DNA of 64,000 nt from Ganoderma boninense. Lineage: Eukaryota; Basidiomycota; Agaricomycetes; Polyporales; Polyporaceae. A program made the position numbers and the translations under genes. The stretch covers positions 2,610,389-2,674,388 of the forward strand of contig CM035309.1 in assembly GCA_002900995.3 (NCBI GenBank), written 5' to 3'. This document shows positions 47,910 through 58,900 of the stretch, piece by piece. Below the pieces are notes generated by a model, which saw only the letters and a program-made list of their open reading frames with translations, made no database searches and was not told the origin of the DNA. Every line of letters starts with the position of its first letter. Positions within the stretch are counted from its first letter, which is position 1.

Positions 47910-49255
47910 GACGGGGGGTTTAGTTGCCGCAGGTGTCCGGACGTTCGAAGGACTATGGCAGGTGGTCTTAAATGAAACCACCCACCCCAGTCTCTCCTGT
48001 TGCATCATTCTCTGTCGAATCAGGTAGAAGCCCTTCATCACGGAATCCTTGCCCTCGCGCGCTCGGAAGATGGGCGCAAACATACAGGGCGAACCGCCCG
48101 CCGAGAAGGAACTTCGTAGATACCGTACAGGCCATGTGGGAACTGCAGGCTGTCCTCTCCAGGGGAGTTGGTCCGATACGACTGTGGGTTCGTGAGACTG
48201 CCCGAGCCGCACAACGGCGCTACGGAGAAAGGCAGTGACTTCGTACCAGGTGCGAGCAGGTTACCCCTGAGTACTGGCGTCCAAATATGCTCGCTCTCCT
48301 ACCACACATAACGTGTCTTCAGTGGACGTTATACTATGAATAGACATGACGCACTAGTAGTAGGACGTACGTTTCGCTGGCCGAGGGCCGAATCATTCAC
48401 TTAGCTCGGACAGCCGACCGATTTTGGCTTCCTGGCAGTACCGCATCCTGATGAGCGGAAAGATTGCTAAAAAGCGATATTTGCGGGTGGAAATGCGGAT
48501 AATGTTCGAACCCGACCCAGTCTGAGTGGTAGCAGGGACGCAGAATTGAGCGCCAGCGCACCGCAACGGGCGGTAGCCGCTTAACTGCGATAATGTGATT
48601 TGATTACCCTAATAACTTAAATAAGTAGGTCATACTTAATCTGTTATAACTAGCCTTGTCCAAGCGCCTAAAATGTAACTGATAATCCTTCTCCGAGGAA
48701 TCGGACACCACCTTTTTTGCCCACCTCCCCCGTCACCATAGAATATCGGCGCTGGGTGCTGCTTCTCCATGTTCACGGTCGCCGCTTGTAGGTCAGTGTT
48801 GATCAACATCGATAAGACGACATGACACCTTCACACAAGGCTGACGTGCCCACTGACATGCAAGCGGTGCCAGCGCAGAGCGGAGGTCAAGTCTCGCACA
48901 TGGATGCAGGGATGCAGACGCCCTCATGCTCTTCAAATTGCGCTTTACATCGTATATGGTGTGGCACAGGACACAATCCATCATCGGTTTGTTGCCCTCG
49001 GCACAGACGGAACTTCCACACCAATCCTCCGGATGCTGAAAGCGGTGATTTTATGATCTTCTCGCCAGACTGGCCGCTCGGGCGCATCTTTCCCTTCAGC
49101 CGGAACGACCGCTCTCCATCCTCTTGTCCTCTTTCAAGTTCCTCTGCGCTCCCGCTGTGACGGTTATATGGAACCTCCACAATCTTCTAACGCCCAGCCT
49201 CTCCCCCCTTCCCGCCCGCCGCCCTCCCGATAGTGCATCCCGACCTCCTCCCACC
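47910..49255. other. Divergent promoter region, gene D / MFS copy 2
   Basis: 1.35 kb between divergent starts. It includes a markedly AT-rich patch at about 48590-48665. The equivalent region in the other arm (33533-35350) is longer because it carries two LTR-like repeats. Shared control of both genes is possible but not shown. Confidence 0.4.
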
Positions 49256-51348
49256 ATGACCTCACCTCCCGCTTCATCCCCCAGCTCTGGGAAGAAGGGG
49301 TCGGCATTCTGGCTGTCCTTCATAGCTGTCGTCGTCGCCAATTTCCTCAGCGCGCTTGACATGACCGCGGTTTCGACCGCGGTTCCCACAATGACAAGCG
49401 ACCTCCACGGTGGCGACGACTTCGTGTGGATTGGATCAGCGTACGGTCTTGCCAGTACTGCAATCCTCCCCTTCTCTGGCCGTCTCGCGGACGTCTTTGG
49501 ACGTCGTCCAATTATGCTGGCGTCCATCGTCATCTTCCTAGTGGGAAGTGCTCTCGCAGGCGCGGCGCAAAACATGAACTGGCTCATTGCCGCCAGGAGT
49601 AAGTGCAGTCCGATGGTCGCATGTACCCAGCGCTTACACTTCATGTGCAGCCGTCCAAGGGATTGGTGGAGGGGCCATTGTCAATTTAGGTTCTATCATC
49701 CTCGGCGACTTGGTCTCCCTCGCAGAACGAGGAACCTACCAGGGCATTCTAATTCTTGTCTGGGCACTCGCCGGCGCTATTGGGCCAACTATTGTTCGTG
49801 ATTCGTTCTGGTCTGCGCCGAGCACTCACCTAACGTCCTCGTTCTAAAGGCTGGCTCACTGGCCCAAGATGCGACTTGGCGATGGCTGTTCTGTACGCTG
49901 TCCTTCTCCAGCTCTCCTCTCGAACGCTAATGGACAATTGTTCTGTAGACTTGAACCTTCCACTTGCTGGCATCGCGTTTGTACTTGTCGCCGTTTTCCT
50001 TCGTGTAAAGACTCCTGAGGGGTCTATGAGGGATAAACTTGCGCGGGTAGACTGGGTGTAAGTCACCTCCGGTCTCAGTCCCGTGTATCTTGCTCACCGT
50101 CACCTTGTAGTGGTAACCTTATCATCATTGCGGGTACGACCCTCGCCCTGCTCGCATTGACGTGGGGTGGCGTTCGGTTCCCGTGGAACTCGTCTCACGT
50201 TCTCGCTCCGCTCATCATCGGTATCATATTTATTGTCGGCTTCTTTGTTTTCGAAAGCTTTGTGCCAATCGAACCAACCACTCCTCTCGACGTCCTCCAC
50301 AATAGGACGGCCTTGAGCGGGTAAGCCAAGACTCCCCTAACGCACTGGATGCTCCCAACTGAGAACCTTTTAGGTACCTTGCCACGTTCTTCCATGGCAT
50401 CGTCACCATGTCTACAATGTGTAAGTTGTGCTATCCCTTGCTCTCTCGGAAACGTTACTGACTGACTCTCTGCACCTTAGTCTATCTACCAGTGTACTTC
50501 CAGGCGTGCTTCGGCTCCAGTCCCATCCACTCCAGTGTCCAGATGTTGGCAACCACCCTCATTTGCGCTCCCGTGTCTCTGTTCGCCGGCGGTATCGTGA
50601 AGAAAGCGGCCAAGTACCGCCCTACGAACTACGTCGGCTGGGTCCTCATGCTCATCGGTTTTGGGCTGTTCACGCTGTTCAAGTACAACTCTTCGACTGG
50701 CATGTGGGCAGGCTTCCAAATCATCACCGCCGCCGGCATTGGCATCATCGTAAGTACTCGTCTCTACCACTACAGATGAAGCGGTCGAGTTGATCTTGCT
50801 CCATCGCAGTGGTCTGCCACCGTATTCCCCATCCTCGCGTCGATCCCGGTCCACCGGTTCGCAGCAGCGCTCGCGTTCCAGAACTTCCTCCGGCAGTTCG
50901 CGCAGGTGCGTATTCGTCGATGGGAGCACGCCCGCCACCGCCGCCGTCTAACACGCCTTCTCCTTGCCAGACGTGGGGTATCACCATCTCGGCATCCATC
51001 CTGCAGAACGAGCTCAAGAAGCACCTTCCGCAGGCCTTCGCGGCCCAGTTCCCGCAGGGCGTCGAGATCGCGTACGCACTGATCCCTATCATCCCGACCC
51101 TCGAAGACCCTCTCCGCACCGAGGTCCGCATCGCGTTCGCGACGTCCATGTCCGTCGTCTGGAAGGTCATGCTCGGCATCTCCGCAGGCGGCTTCCTCAC
51201 CACGTTCCTCCTCAAGGAAATCCCTATGCACACCGCCAAGGACAACCGGTACGGGCTTGAGCAGCCCGAGGGGAAGAAGTCCTCCGAGGCGAGCTCCGAG
51301 ACGATGGGGAAGGACGCCGAGAACGGCATGCTGAAGGAGTTGGACTAG
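49256..51348 (+). CDS. MFS transporter, 14-TM drug/toxin efflux type, copy 2
   Basis: Nine exons: 49256-49598, 49651-49793, 49850-49892, 49949-50057, 50111-50320, 50374-50420, 50481-50749, 50810-50905, 50971-51348. They join to 546 codons (545 aa) with no internal stop. One donor is GTTCGT (49794); all others are ordinary. N-terminal tail rich in Ser/Pro, then SAFWLSFIAVVVANFLSALD (TM1), GRLADVFGRRPIM (motif A in loop 2-3), TVQGIGGGAIVNLGSIILGD, ALAGAIGP (antiporter motif C region), DATWRWLFYLNLPLAGIAFV, FYLPVYFQACFGSSPIHSS, and a late amphipathic tail after FLTTFLLKEIPMHTAKDN. Fourteen-helix DHA2 transporters of this kind are proton antiporters that export drugs or fungal metabolites from the cell. 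This is the intact paralogue of 31445-33532. Start supported by CCACCATGAC context. Confidence 0.9.
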
Positions 51349-54300
51349 CGGGTTTCATATGTGCTTATACTACCCCCTCCTTGTAGCCTATGTGGACTTA
51401 TAGATGGGACCATGGTGGCCTGTGTGGACCGTCCGTAAAACCTGTATCGTCCCCCGTGACCTTCATCCCGTGTAGCACGCTGCAGTACTACGGGACTTCG
51501 CGCACTCTTGGACAGCTGTAAACCATAGCATAGCGGATATATTTCGTGCCACACATTGGAACCGAGTTCTACAAGCATGTTGCCATCCTCGTCCCCTCTG
51601 GCAGACTGAGTGTGGCGACCAGGAGGCGACCTATGATTTTGATTGATCGTGAACAGACGATAAGAATTACAATAGGAAATTATGTAATTGTACTGCCTGG
51701 GCTCGGGGAACAGTCGGAATTCGGTCCGGGAACAAATAAGGAACACACACAAACCCCCACAACCGACCCTCGCGGGTTCCCCGCCCATCCATCGCAGCAA
51801 CACCTGGTCAGTGGGTCTCGGAAACTCGCAACCCTGGCACGTCGTCACCGCAGCGAACAAGCCAGACCGAAAGGCCAAGAAAATGGCCTTCCGCACTGCC
51901 GGTCTAGTACTTAGCAGCGTCAGCCGGCCCCACTCATCCCGAACGAGTTGCATCAGCGCATGGCACTGCGTGTGGTTCGCGCGGGATCCGTGCGGTCCAG
52001 TAGCGGCGCAAATAACACCGCACGGCGGATAGATGTTGTGGAAGAAGGGGACGTAGACCATGCCGCAGTAGTGGCGCTCGTCTCGTATGTGGAATACCGC
52101 TGAAGGCGGCCTCAGAGCGGTTCTATCAGGATGGCAGCAGCACCGGTCCTGATTATCCCAGATCGCAGTAGGACACCACCACGGGTGAATTGCTATGCGC
52201 CGAATTCGAGAAGGTGTTGTCGTCGAGGGCGCACCTGCTCAAGACGGGGGTTGCATGCGAAGGCTACGGGTCGGGGATATGCTCCTCCGAGTCCTTTCAC
52301 GCGCCCATGTGGTCTTGACCGCATGCACCCGGCGGTCTTCAGTATCCCAAGTGCGTCTCCAGGATGCAAAAGTGGATGTGCGTAGATCCAGAAAGCCGCA
52401 CAACGGATCATGGGGAGCCAAGGACAACCGTGCCAGGGTCCGGTCACGTCGGGAGGTGGACCGTGGATCCACAAAGCTGTGGGAATCCTCTGAACGGGAC
52501 GGCGCCGGTCGCATATACGAACATGAAGACAAAAGGAGAGAAGCATGTACTGCTTGCGGACTTCCTGCGACTGCGCCACTTCTATCGTTGGATCAGTGAA
52601 TGTGGTCCGAAGTATTGACGAAGATGTGGAGAGATCGCGGTTCCGTGCTTCGAGCGCGTCCAACACGCCAATACTGAGCTTCTCTCCTCTCACGCGCGCG
52701 CTCAGCAGACGGGGCTGTCGGATGGCCGGGATCCAGAAGTGACCATGGGCGCTGCCGAATTTCCTATGTAGTGGCTCGTGGATGCGCGTGTGGTCCACGG
52801 GATCTGCGACGGCCACGTTGAAAAACGATGAGCAGAGTCCAAAATGAGAGGTCGCCGTCGGTGGAGGGTGTATAACATGGAAATAGCCTATCAAAATTTC
52901 AGCATAGGGCCGACGGCTGATATTGTGACTCACCGTAGGTACCAGCTGTGGTACTCGTCGTTTTCGAGTTGTAGGCGGAGAGGTTGATTGAAGGCCGAGG
53001 CCGCGGCGAGGCGAGGGTCCTTCTACTTAAGCGCCGATTGATTTCTAACCAACTCCCACGCAGGCCCGAGGTTCCCGGGCGCATCGATATCCCGCTCTCG
53101 CCTGCAGAAGTTTTGCTGCTTCAGACAGTTGCCACCCAGCATAATCGCCCACTCATGACTCAGATCGTCCACCTTGCATTGGTTTACAATACTGCGTTAT
53201 AGCGAGACGTATTAAACTTCAAACCTTCGATTTCAAAAGACACTGGCACGTACCTCCACCGTGGGCAGCATCATTTGTGACGGCGGGCCAACTGACTCGG
53301 AGTCTCTGGCGCAACTTATCGCCTGCCCGGCCCCATGTGAGTGGTGGTGTTTTTTCACCGCAAAAATTCTCTGATTCGAAGTTTATTTGTCTTCCACGCT
53401 GTTCGTAGTGGTTGAAGTTGTTGGTGATACCTAGGTAAGCAATGTGCGCAGGCGTGGCGTCGGTTACAGGTTACAACTGCAACTCACCAGTCTTTCTTGT
53501 AAATTTCTTCATAGGCATTAGAAGACAAAGTTAGGTAGAAACGCCCTAGCCCACGCTTAAGCTGCGGCGACTACTGAATCATGAGTCAGGCCTTCCTTGC
53601 ACATTGACAGGTCGTTCAGTTTCTAGAGTCAGATTGGCTTCGGGCCCACCAGCGTAAGCGTTGAATCTTCGCTCTGGCAGTACAGCTCACCTGGCCATCT
53701 TTGATACAGCTGACTATCTCCATCGTCTGTGCTACGGCTGCAAGGTTGAATTCACTTTTCACGATTATGGTGACGTCCGCCCTGTGATGTGGCCCAGAGG
53801 TCTTACGCCGTATAGGACTCTCTGTGCGTCCAGCCGAAGACATACCGCCTCCTGACAGGGCAGTTTCTCTACTGCACTCAATGACTGTGCCCTTGATCGG
53901 CACTGGTATGACGCCATTTTCGAGAAGTAGCCTACCTTACTGACATGTCGGTCTTAGGCTTGCACTCAAGTTATGAAACCGACGCTGGCGTGCCCGTTTC
54001 CTCCTCAGCGCGCACGAATCTGCGATATCAGACTCTTTCAACCTCGTTGCTCTTTTGTGGATGATTCGTCCCCTACAGTACCCTAGGTAATGTCACTCAT
54101 CCCATCCTGGCCTTCGTTGGATCAGGCGATCCCACCTGCTCTGGCATCTGGCTTCCCAGCACCCAGGGTACGTCCATTCAACGGGCCGTCATACATATCT
54201 ACCGCTACACTGTACTGATGTGCCATCACTCAGGCTACTCAAACATGCTCGTGATCCCGTCGCAATGCGGCCTTGTCCAATGTCAGCGCACACAGTTTTG

Positions 54301-54804
54301 CTCGACATGCCGCCATTCGGCGTTGACGGCTTTGAGAGGAGCACGTCATCTTAGCAGCGGGGAGCGGCAAGATCCTCGCTCTATCAGGTATCTTCTCTAC
54401 CATCCACATACTCGATAACTCGGGATCCTGATAGGAGATCGTAGGCTGACGTGGCCGCGCCCACCGGCTCCATCCTCGATGTCGCAATTTCTACTTACTG
54501 CCGTGGGTCGCCCCGCCGGGTGATTCGTATTCGGGATATCAAAACGGGAAGCCAGAGCATCGATGCAGTTCTATCGGTGGCGATTGATAGAAGTTCGCCG
54601 GCGGCGACGCTGATGGTCTGATAGATGGTGGAGGAGGCGTGGGAGGCGGACGGTCGTCTAAGCATCCTGTTCGTATATAAGGTGCCACCCTCGGTGCGTT
54701 GTGTCCTCATCTCTTTCCCTCCTGCCCCCACCTCCGTCCTCACCACCCGTTCCATCTGGTAGTCGCTCCCCTCTGCACGTTTTCGTTCAAGGAGACAAGG
54801 ACAT
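51349..54804. other. Long region without confident gene
   Basis: About 3.5 kb. - strand frames at 51345-52061 and 52193-52933 are long but show no clear motif; a few hydrophobic pieces could be decayed membrane-protein exons. A TATA-like TATATAAGG occurs at about 54675 in front of nothing recognisable. Confidence 0.3.
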
Positions 54805-54966
54805 AGTATCATCGCTTTGACTAAATCACTTTGGTCAAGGCGGCGCTACTACCGATCCCCGTCTTCTTGCCAGCGTCTGAAGCTTGGGGACTGCTCTGTC
54901 AACCGAGGTCCTGGGCTCGAAGTATCATCGTATTGAATAAGTCTTCTTATTCAAAACGGTGGTACC
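54805..54966 (+). repeat. Compound palindrome, copy 2 (two hairpin units)
   Basis: Units at 54805-54850 (AGTATCATCGCTTTGACTAA...) and 54921-54966 (AGTATCATCGTATTGAATAA...), 70 bp apart. They match the reverse complement of the two units at 27842-28007 in order and spacing. CCTTGCCC follows the second unit in both copies. Similarity between the units is weaker, so this is an old repeat or one conserved only in the hairpins. Confidence 0.6.
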
Positions 54967-55866
54967 CCTTGCCCACATCCTCACAGAGCAGCGCCCAGAA
55001 AGTTTGGCAGATCCTTAGTTAGTGCCGGATTTCCGCCGGTGGCGAGCCTGTATCTTAGTTGGCATATTTTGACTAGACTATGCTTGTTTTCATGGACAAT
55101 AGGCAATAGTTTATTTCACAGTACTTGCTGGTAGACATGCATAGCACGTAGGGTAGAGTTGTACAGGTATACATTATGTACGTCGCGCAATGACGATATA
55201 CATGAAGATCTGAGTTTGTTCAGCAACACCATGCTCAAGAACGGGGATACGATGTCTAGCTCCGGTGCACTACGGGTCATAGGATGGCCAAACCACGGAA
55301 GTATGGGGAGTTCGCCCCCTTTCTGTTTTAAGCTTCTCACGCCGGCCGACCTCCTCGGAGGGTCCGTGTCGCCACGATACCCCCTCCCCTTCCTCTCCTT
55401 CTCGGAACATGAACATCGACATTTACTGGATATCGCGTTTCTTTGCCTCACTGGATCTGCCTAGCATGAAAGTTGGATGTGCTCCCTTGCCTTCCCTCGG
55501 AGTCGCCACACTCAGACTGCTGCTTCAGCCACGGTGGGGGTCATAGCATGTAGTCTCTCTCCTCGGGAAGTATGTCGTGTTCTAGCTGATATCGCATAGA
55601 CTCCGCTACCCGAGAAGAATACGCGGTCGTGACTCGTGTGAGAAGAACACGTCCAAGAAATCCGCCGCGCAAGAGGAAGTGCGGCCGGTCGAAGCGGAGA
55701 AGCGTGCGCACTCCATCAGATCGTCTCCTCGGGTCTTACCTGACCAGGAGCGGTGCGTGCAGCGCGACGCCGCCGGGGAGGCCTTCAGCCCAAGATATAG
55801 GATGTGTATCGATGACTGGCAGTAAATATCTGTTCAACGCGACACGGCACCCGTAGCTCGCTGCAT
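54967..55866. other. Upstream of gene G
   Basis: Probable promoter of gene G. Unremarkable otherwise. Confidence 0.3.
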
Positions 55867-57380
55867 ATGTCTCAATCTGCCGCTCTCACGAACGCTAGAG
55901 CCAGCTATGCTGCCTCGGTGATTGCAGGAGTCACGTACGGTGAGCCTTCATGTTGCTGCCGTGCTATGTTGCTGCGACTAAGGCTCTGCAAACCAGGTGC
56001 ATACGTTGTCCTCGCCTTGATTTGCATCCATTTCCTCCTCGAGCGTCGCCGTACCAAATCATCTTTGCATACACTGTCCTGATGTTCGCAGTTACGACCA
56101 TCTACTATGCCTCAGGATGTGTGTGGGCGGAAGTGGAGTTCGTCGAGAGTACAGCAAACATTGAGCTGTATGATCTCCAGACCAACTCCAGGCTCTCCGT
56201 CCTAAAGAACACCGCATACGTGTTCAACATCTATCTCGCCGATAGCCTGCTGGTAAGTAATTACACCATCTCGTAGTGCACACAACTCAGAACTGTTGAA
56301 CCTAGATCCATCGCCTATTCGTTGTGTGGGAAGGAGCTTTACCGCTTCTCGTCCTCCCAACCATGTTGTGGTGTGGTACAATAGGTGGGTCGAATGGCGA
56401 GGCATTATGATGGTAAAATCAATGCTTATTCTGCGCCACTGTAGCGACTGGTACCGGTCTCTTGTGGTCGTCTTCACGACCGTCCGCCAGTCTGGTCGGA
56501 AGCGAGATCATCCACTGGCAAACCTCGTTCTATTCGTGCACTGTCATCAGCAAAAGTGGAAAAGTCCCCTCCGGCAATGTGAGAATTGCCCGTAATACGG
56601 GTTCATGCACCGGATTGCGACGTATGGCACTGCCGTGCAATCCTCACAATCCTCGCGATCCTGCCAATCCTTCCAAGATATTGCGTATATTGCGCGGCAT
56701 TTTGAGGGAGGGTATGGTCCTTTTCTGGTTTGCACGACCGCGTATAAAACCTCAAATAGTGCATAGCATTTTCGGCATTATCTTACAACACAATCCGGCA
56801 GGATACTTTTCCACTTTTGCTGATGGTGTCGCACAACATCATGTGCACTCTCTTGATTGCGGGACGACTATGGTATCACCATCGCTAGGCCCGGGAGGCC
56901 AAGGCTTTGGAGGGTACACCGTACTCCCCCATAATCGCGATCATCGTGGAGTCGGCCGCGTTGTACTCTCTGTGTGGGATAGTCTACATCCCTTTGGTCG
57001 TGACGACGCTCCCCGCACAGTTTCCTGTCACCGCTCTCATCGGCTCCCTCACAGTACGTACCATATGTTATACGACTTCGTCCATTTTCCTAACCTCTCC
57101 CATACAGGCCATCGCGCCAAACCTCATTATCTTGCGAATGGCTCTCGGAACTCAGGCCGTGTCGTCACCAGCTGAAATGAGCACTATGGCGTTCGAGCTT
57201 TCGACCGACCACCGCCGGAACTCCCGGGGCCATTCGCATATGTCAGGTACCATGGCTGGAAATCCGTCTATCGATGCTTCGAGTTCAGCCATCCCACCGC
57301 CTGGTGGCGACAACGTTTGGACTTGCGAGGTCAAATCTGCGCAACTTCGTGCTGCCACAGATCCGGGTTCGCTTGCGTAG
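55867..57380 (+). pseudogene. Seven-TM-type fungal membrane protein, gene G, disrupted
   Basis: Starts MSQSAALTNARASYAASVIA. Family-like pieces follow in order: GAYVVLALICIHFLLE, then in a different frame YQIIFAYTVLMFAVTTIYYA, NTAYVFNIYLADSLL, IHRLFVVWEGALPLLVLPT, ATGTGLLWSSSRP, NIMCTLLIAGRLWYHHR, IIAIIVESAALYSLCGIVYI, and IAPNLIILRMALG before a polar tail ending at 57380. This is the pattern of a common basidiomycete multi-helix membrane protein family (unnamed; short polar tail after the last helix). Two lesions: a frame change between about 56025 and 56055, where the upstream frame hits TGA at 56080-56082, and a 281-bp inverted-repeat insertion (56545-56825) between SFYSCTV and NIMCTLL. 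Either alone would abolish the normal product. Not the same family as DUF6534 genes A-E. Confidence 0.6.
56545..56825. mobile_element. 281-bp MITE-like insertion in gene G
   Basis: Inverted ends: CATCAGCAAAAGTGGAAAAG is repeated as its exact complement at the right edge, and the similarity extends imperfectly for about 35-50 bp (CCTCCGGCAAT versus CCTGCCGGATT). No coding content. No clear target duplication by eye. It sits inside an exon of gene G. Confidence 0.65.
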
Positions 57381-58780
57381 CACATGCCGATGATGGGAGT
57401 ATGGTGGCTTCGGAACGGAGCAAGCACTAGTATGCCTGGGCTGAAAGCCGGTGACTTTCGTCGACCGTGGCCTCCTATACACGTATCTACCGGCCTTCCA
57501 CTTGTCCGTACAAAACGAGATTTTTAAGCTCTGCGGGTCGCAATGACGTCCAAAATCCCTCGCTGAAGAAAAATAGGGAAGATGGCGGGAACGAGGAACT
57601 TTCTCGACTACGGTACCTACACATGACCTTGCATTCCTTCCGACATACCCTGTCCGCACATCTTCAGTGGCGGCGCCCACCAGTGTTGGATATGCGATGT
57701 TAATGATGTAGTCGATTGGAGCTAAAATCGAATTTAAGCCTCGGCGTTGAGCGCTGGTCCACTGAGAAGAGAATCGGGTCTTGAAGAGACACTTCTGCGG
57801 AAACGAGGGTGTTCGCATGCACTGGGTGGCTGAACCTCAGCGCAGAGTCAAGGATATGGCCATGGACTAACTCATCGTACCGGAGATTCCTAAGGCAATG
57901 TATAGAAGGTCATCTGGACGGATAAACGCATGGTATCCGATGAGCGATTGGGTTAACGACACGATATTGAAATCCTTGAGATAGAAAGGAGCACTATTCT
58001 CATGCATCTGAAAGGGCGGGCGTAGAGTCTGAAAATAGTAGGCAGCACCAACAACTGACCTGTCTTGATGTTGCAAGTCAGCTCTATCCCGATGAAAGTA
58101 CCAGGTGTCCCCCGGCCCTCAGCCGGCATTGAATGCAATCACTGGCGGCGGAGCATCTTACGCTGAATCAAAGGTGCCATCTCGAAGATGTGAATGAAAA
58201 ACAACTCTAACTTACATTTAGGTTCCGAGAATTTAATGTGATACCAGCTGACCGACGAGGAAGGCGTGGCCTTTGTCTCGAGGTGGCGAAGATTCAAGAG
58301 CAGGGAACCTCGAGGAAAACGCTGGAGTAAGTTGTGCGGCTTCGGAGCAATTCGCACGCCACATCACTGATCACTGCACTGTTGTTGCACTGGTCCAGAC
58401 CTTCGATCATCGCCCCTGCGGTCGATTGTACTCATTGCATCTGGTTCGAGCTCTTCTGCTTCCCATACGGCACTGGATTCACTCTAGACGACCTCAATGT
58501 AAATAAACTTTGTTTGCGTCCGGTTCCGAGAGATGTCTCTCGGTACTTACTTCTTGAAGCTCTCAAACTGGCCCACACAAACACCCTGGCACTCGTGCGA
58601 CTGTAACAGCGATGTCGCGGCGTGCCGGTCTCCCGTTCCCTGTGTAATTGCATCACATCGTGATGCCTTCGGTCCATCCTCCCACTGATAACTCTATCCT
58701 GGGTCAATACCAAGACGCTTCGCATCCGAGCTTCCTGATATCGATTACGGTAAGCTCTGCCCGTAATTGCTCTCCTACCA
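57381..58780. other. Region between gene G and gene E
   Basis: No confident gene. A - strand stretch at 57870-58140 shows possible spliced exons with hydrophobic content, but no family was recognised. Confidence 0.3.
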
Positions 58781-58794
58781 TCCTGGTCTCGTCT

Positions 58795-58803
58795 ATTTAA
58801 ACA
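58795..58803 (+). promoter_or_regulatory. TATA-like box before gene E
   Basis: TATTTAAAC about 100 bp upstream of ATG 58901, followed by a pyrimidine-rich stretch (CACCTCTACCCCGC...TTCTTTCC), a common fungal promoter layout. Confidence 0.35.
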
Positions 58804-58900
58804 GTATGGTCATCGTGGTAGAGGTAGGCACCTCTACCCCGCGGTTCTTTCCCAATTCCTGCTCCAAACACCCCACACCATCATACTACTGAACGAGAGT

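Noticed and set aside
51345..52061. 238-codon - strand open frame after MFS copy 2
   Set aside because: Partly antisense to the probable 3' untranslated region of the MFS gene; no convincing family match.
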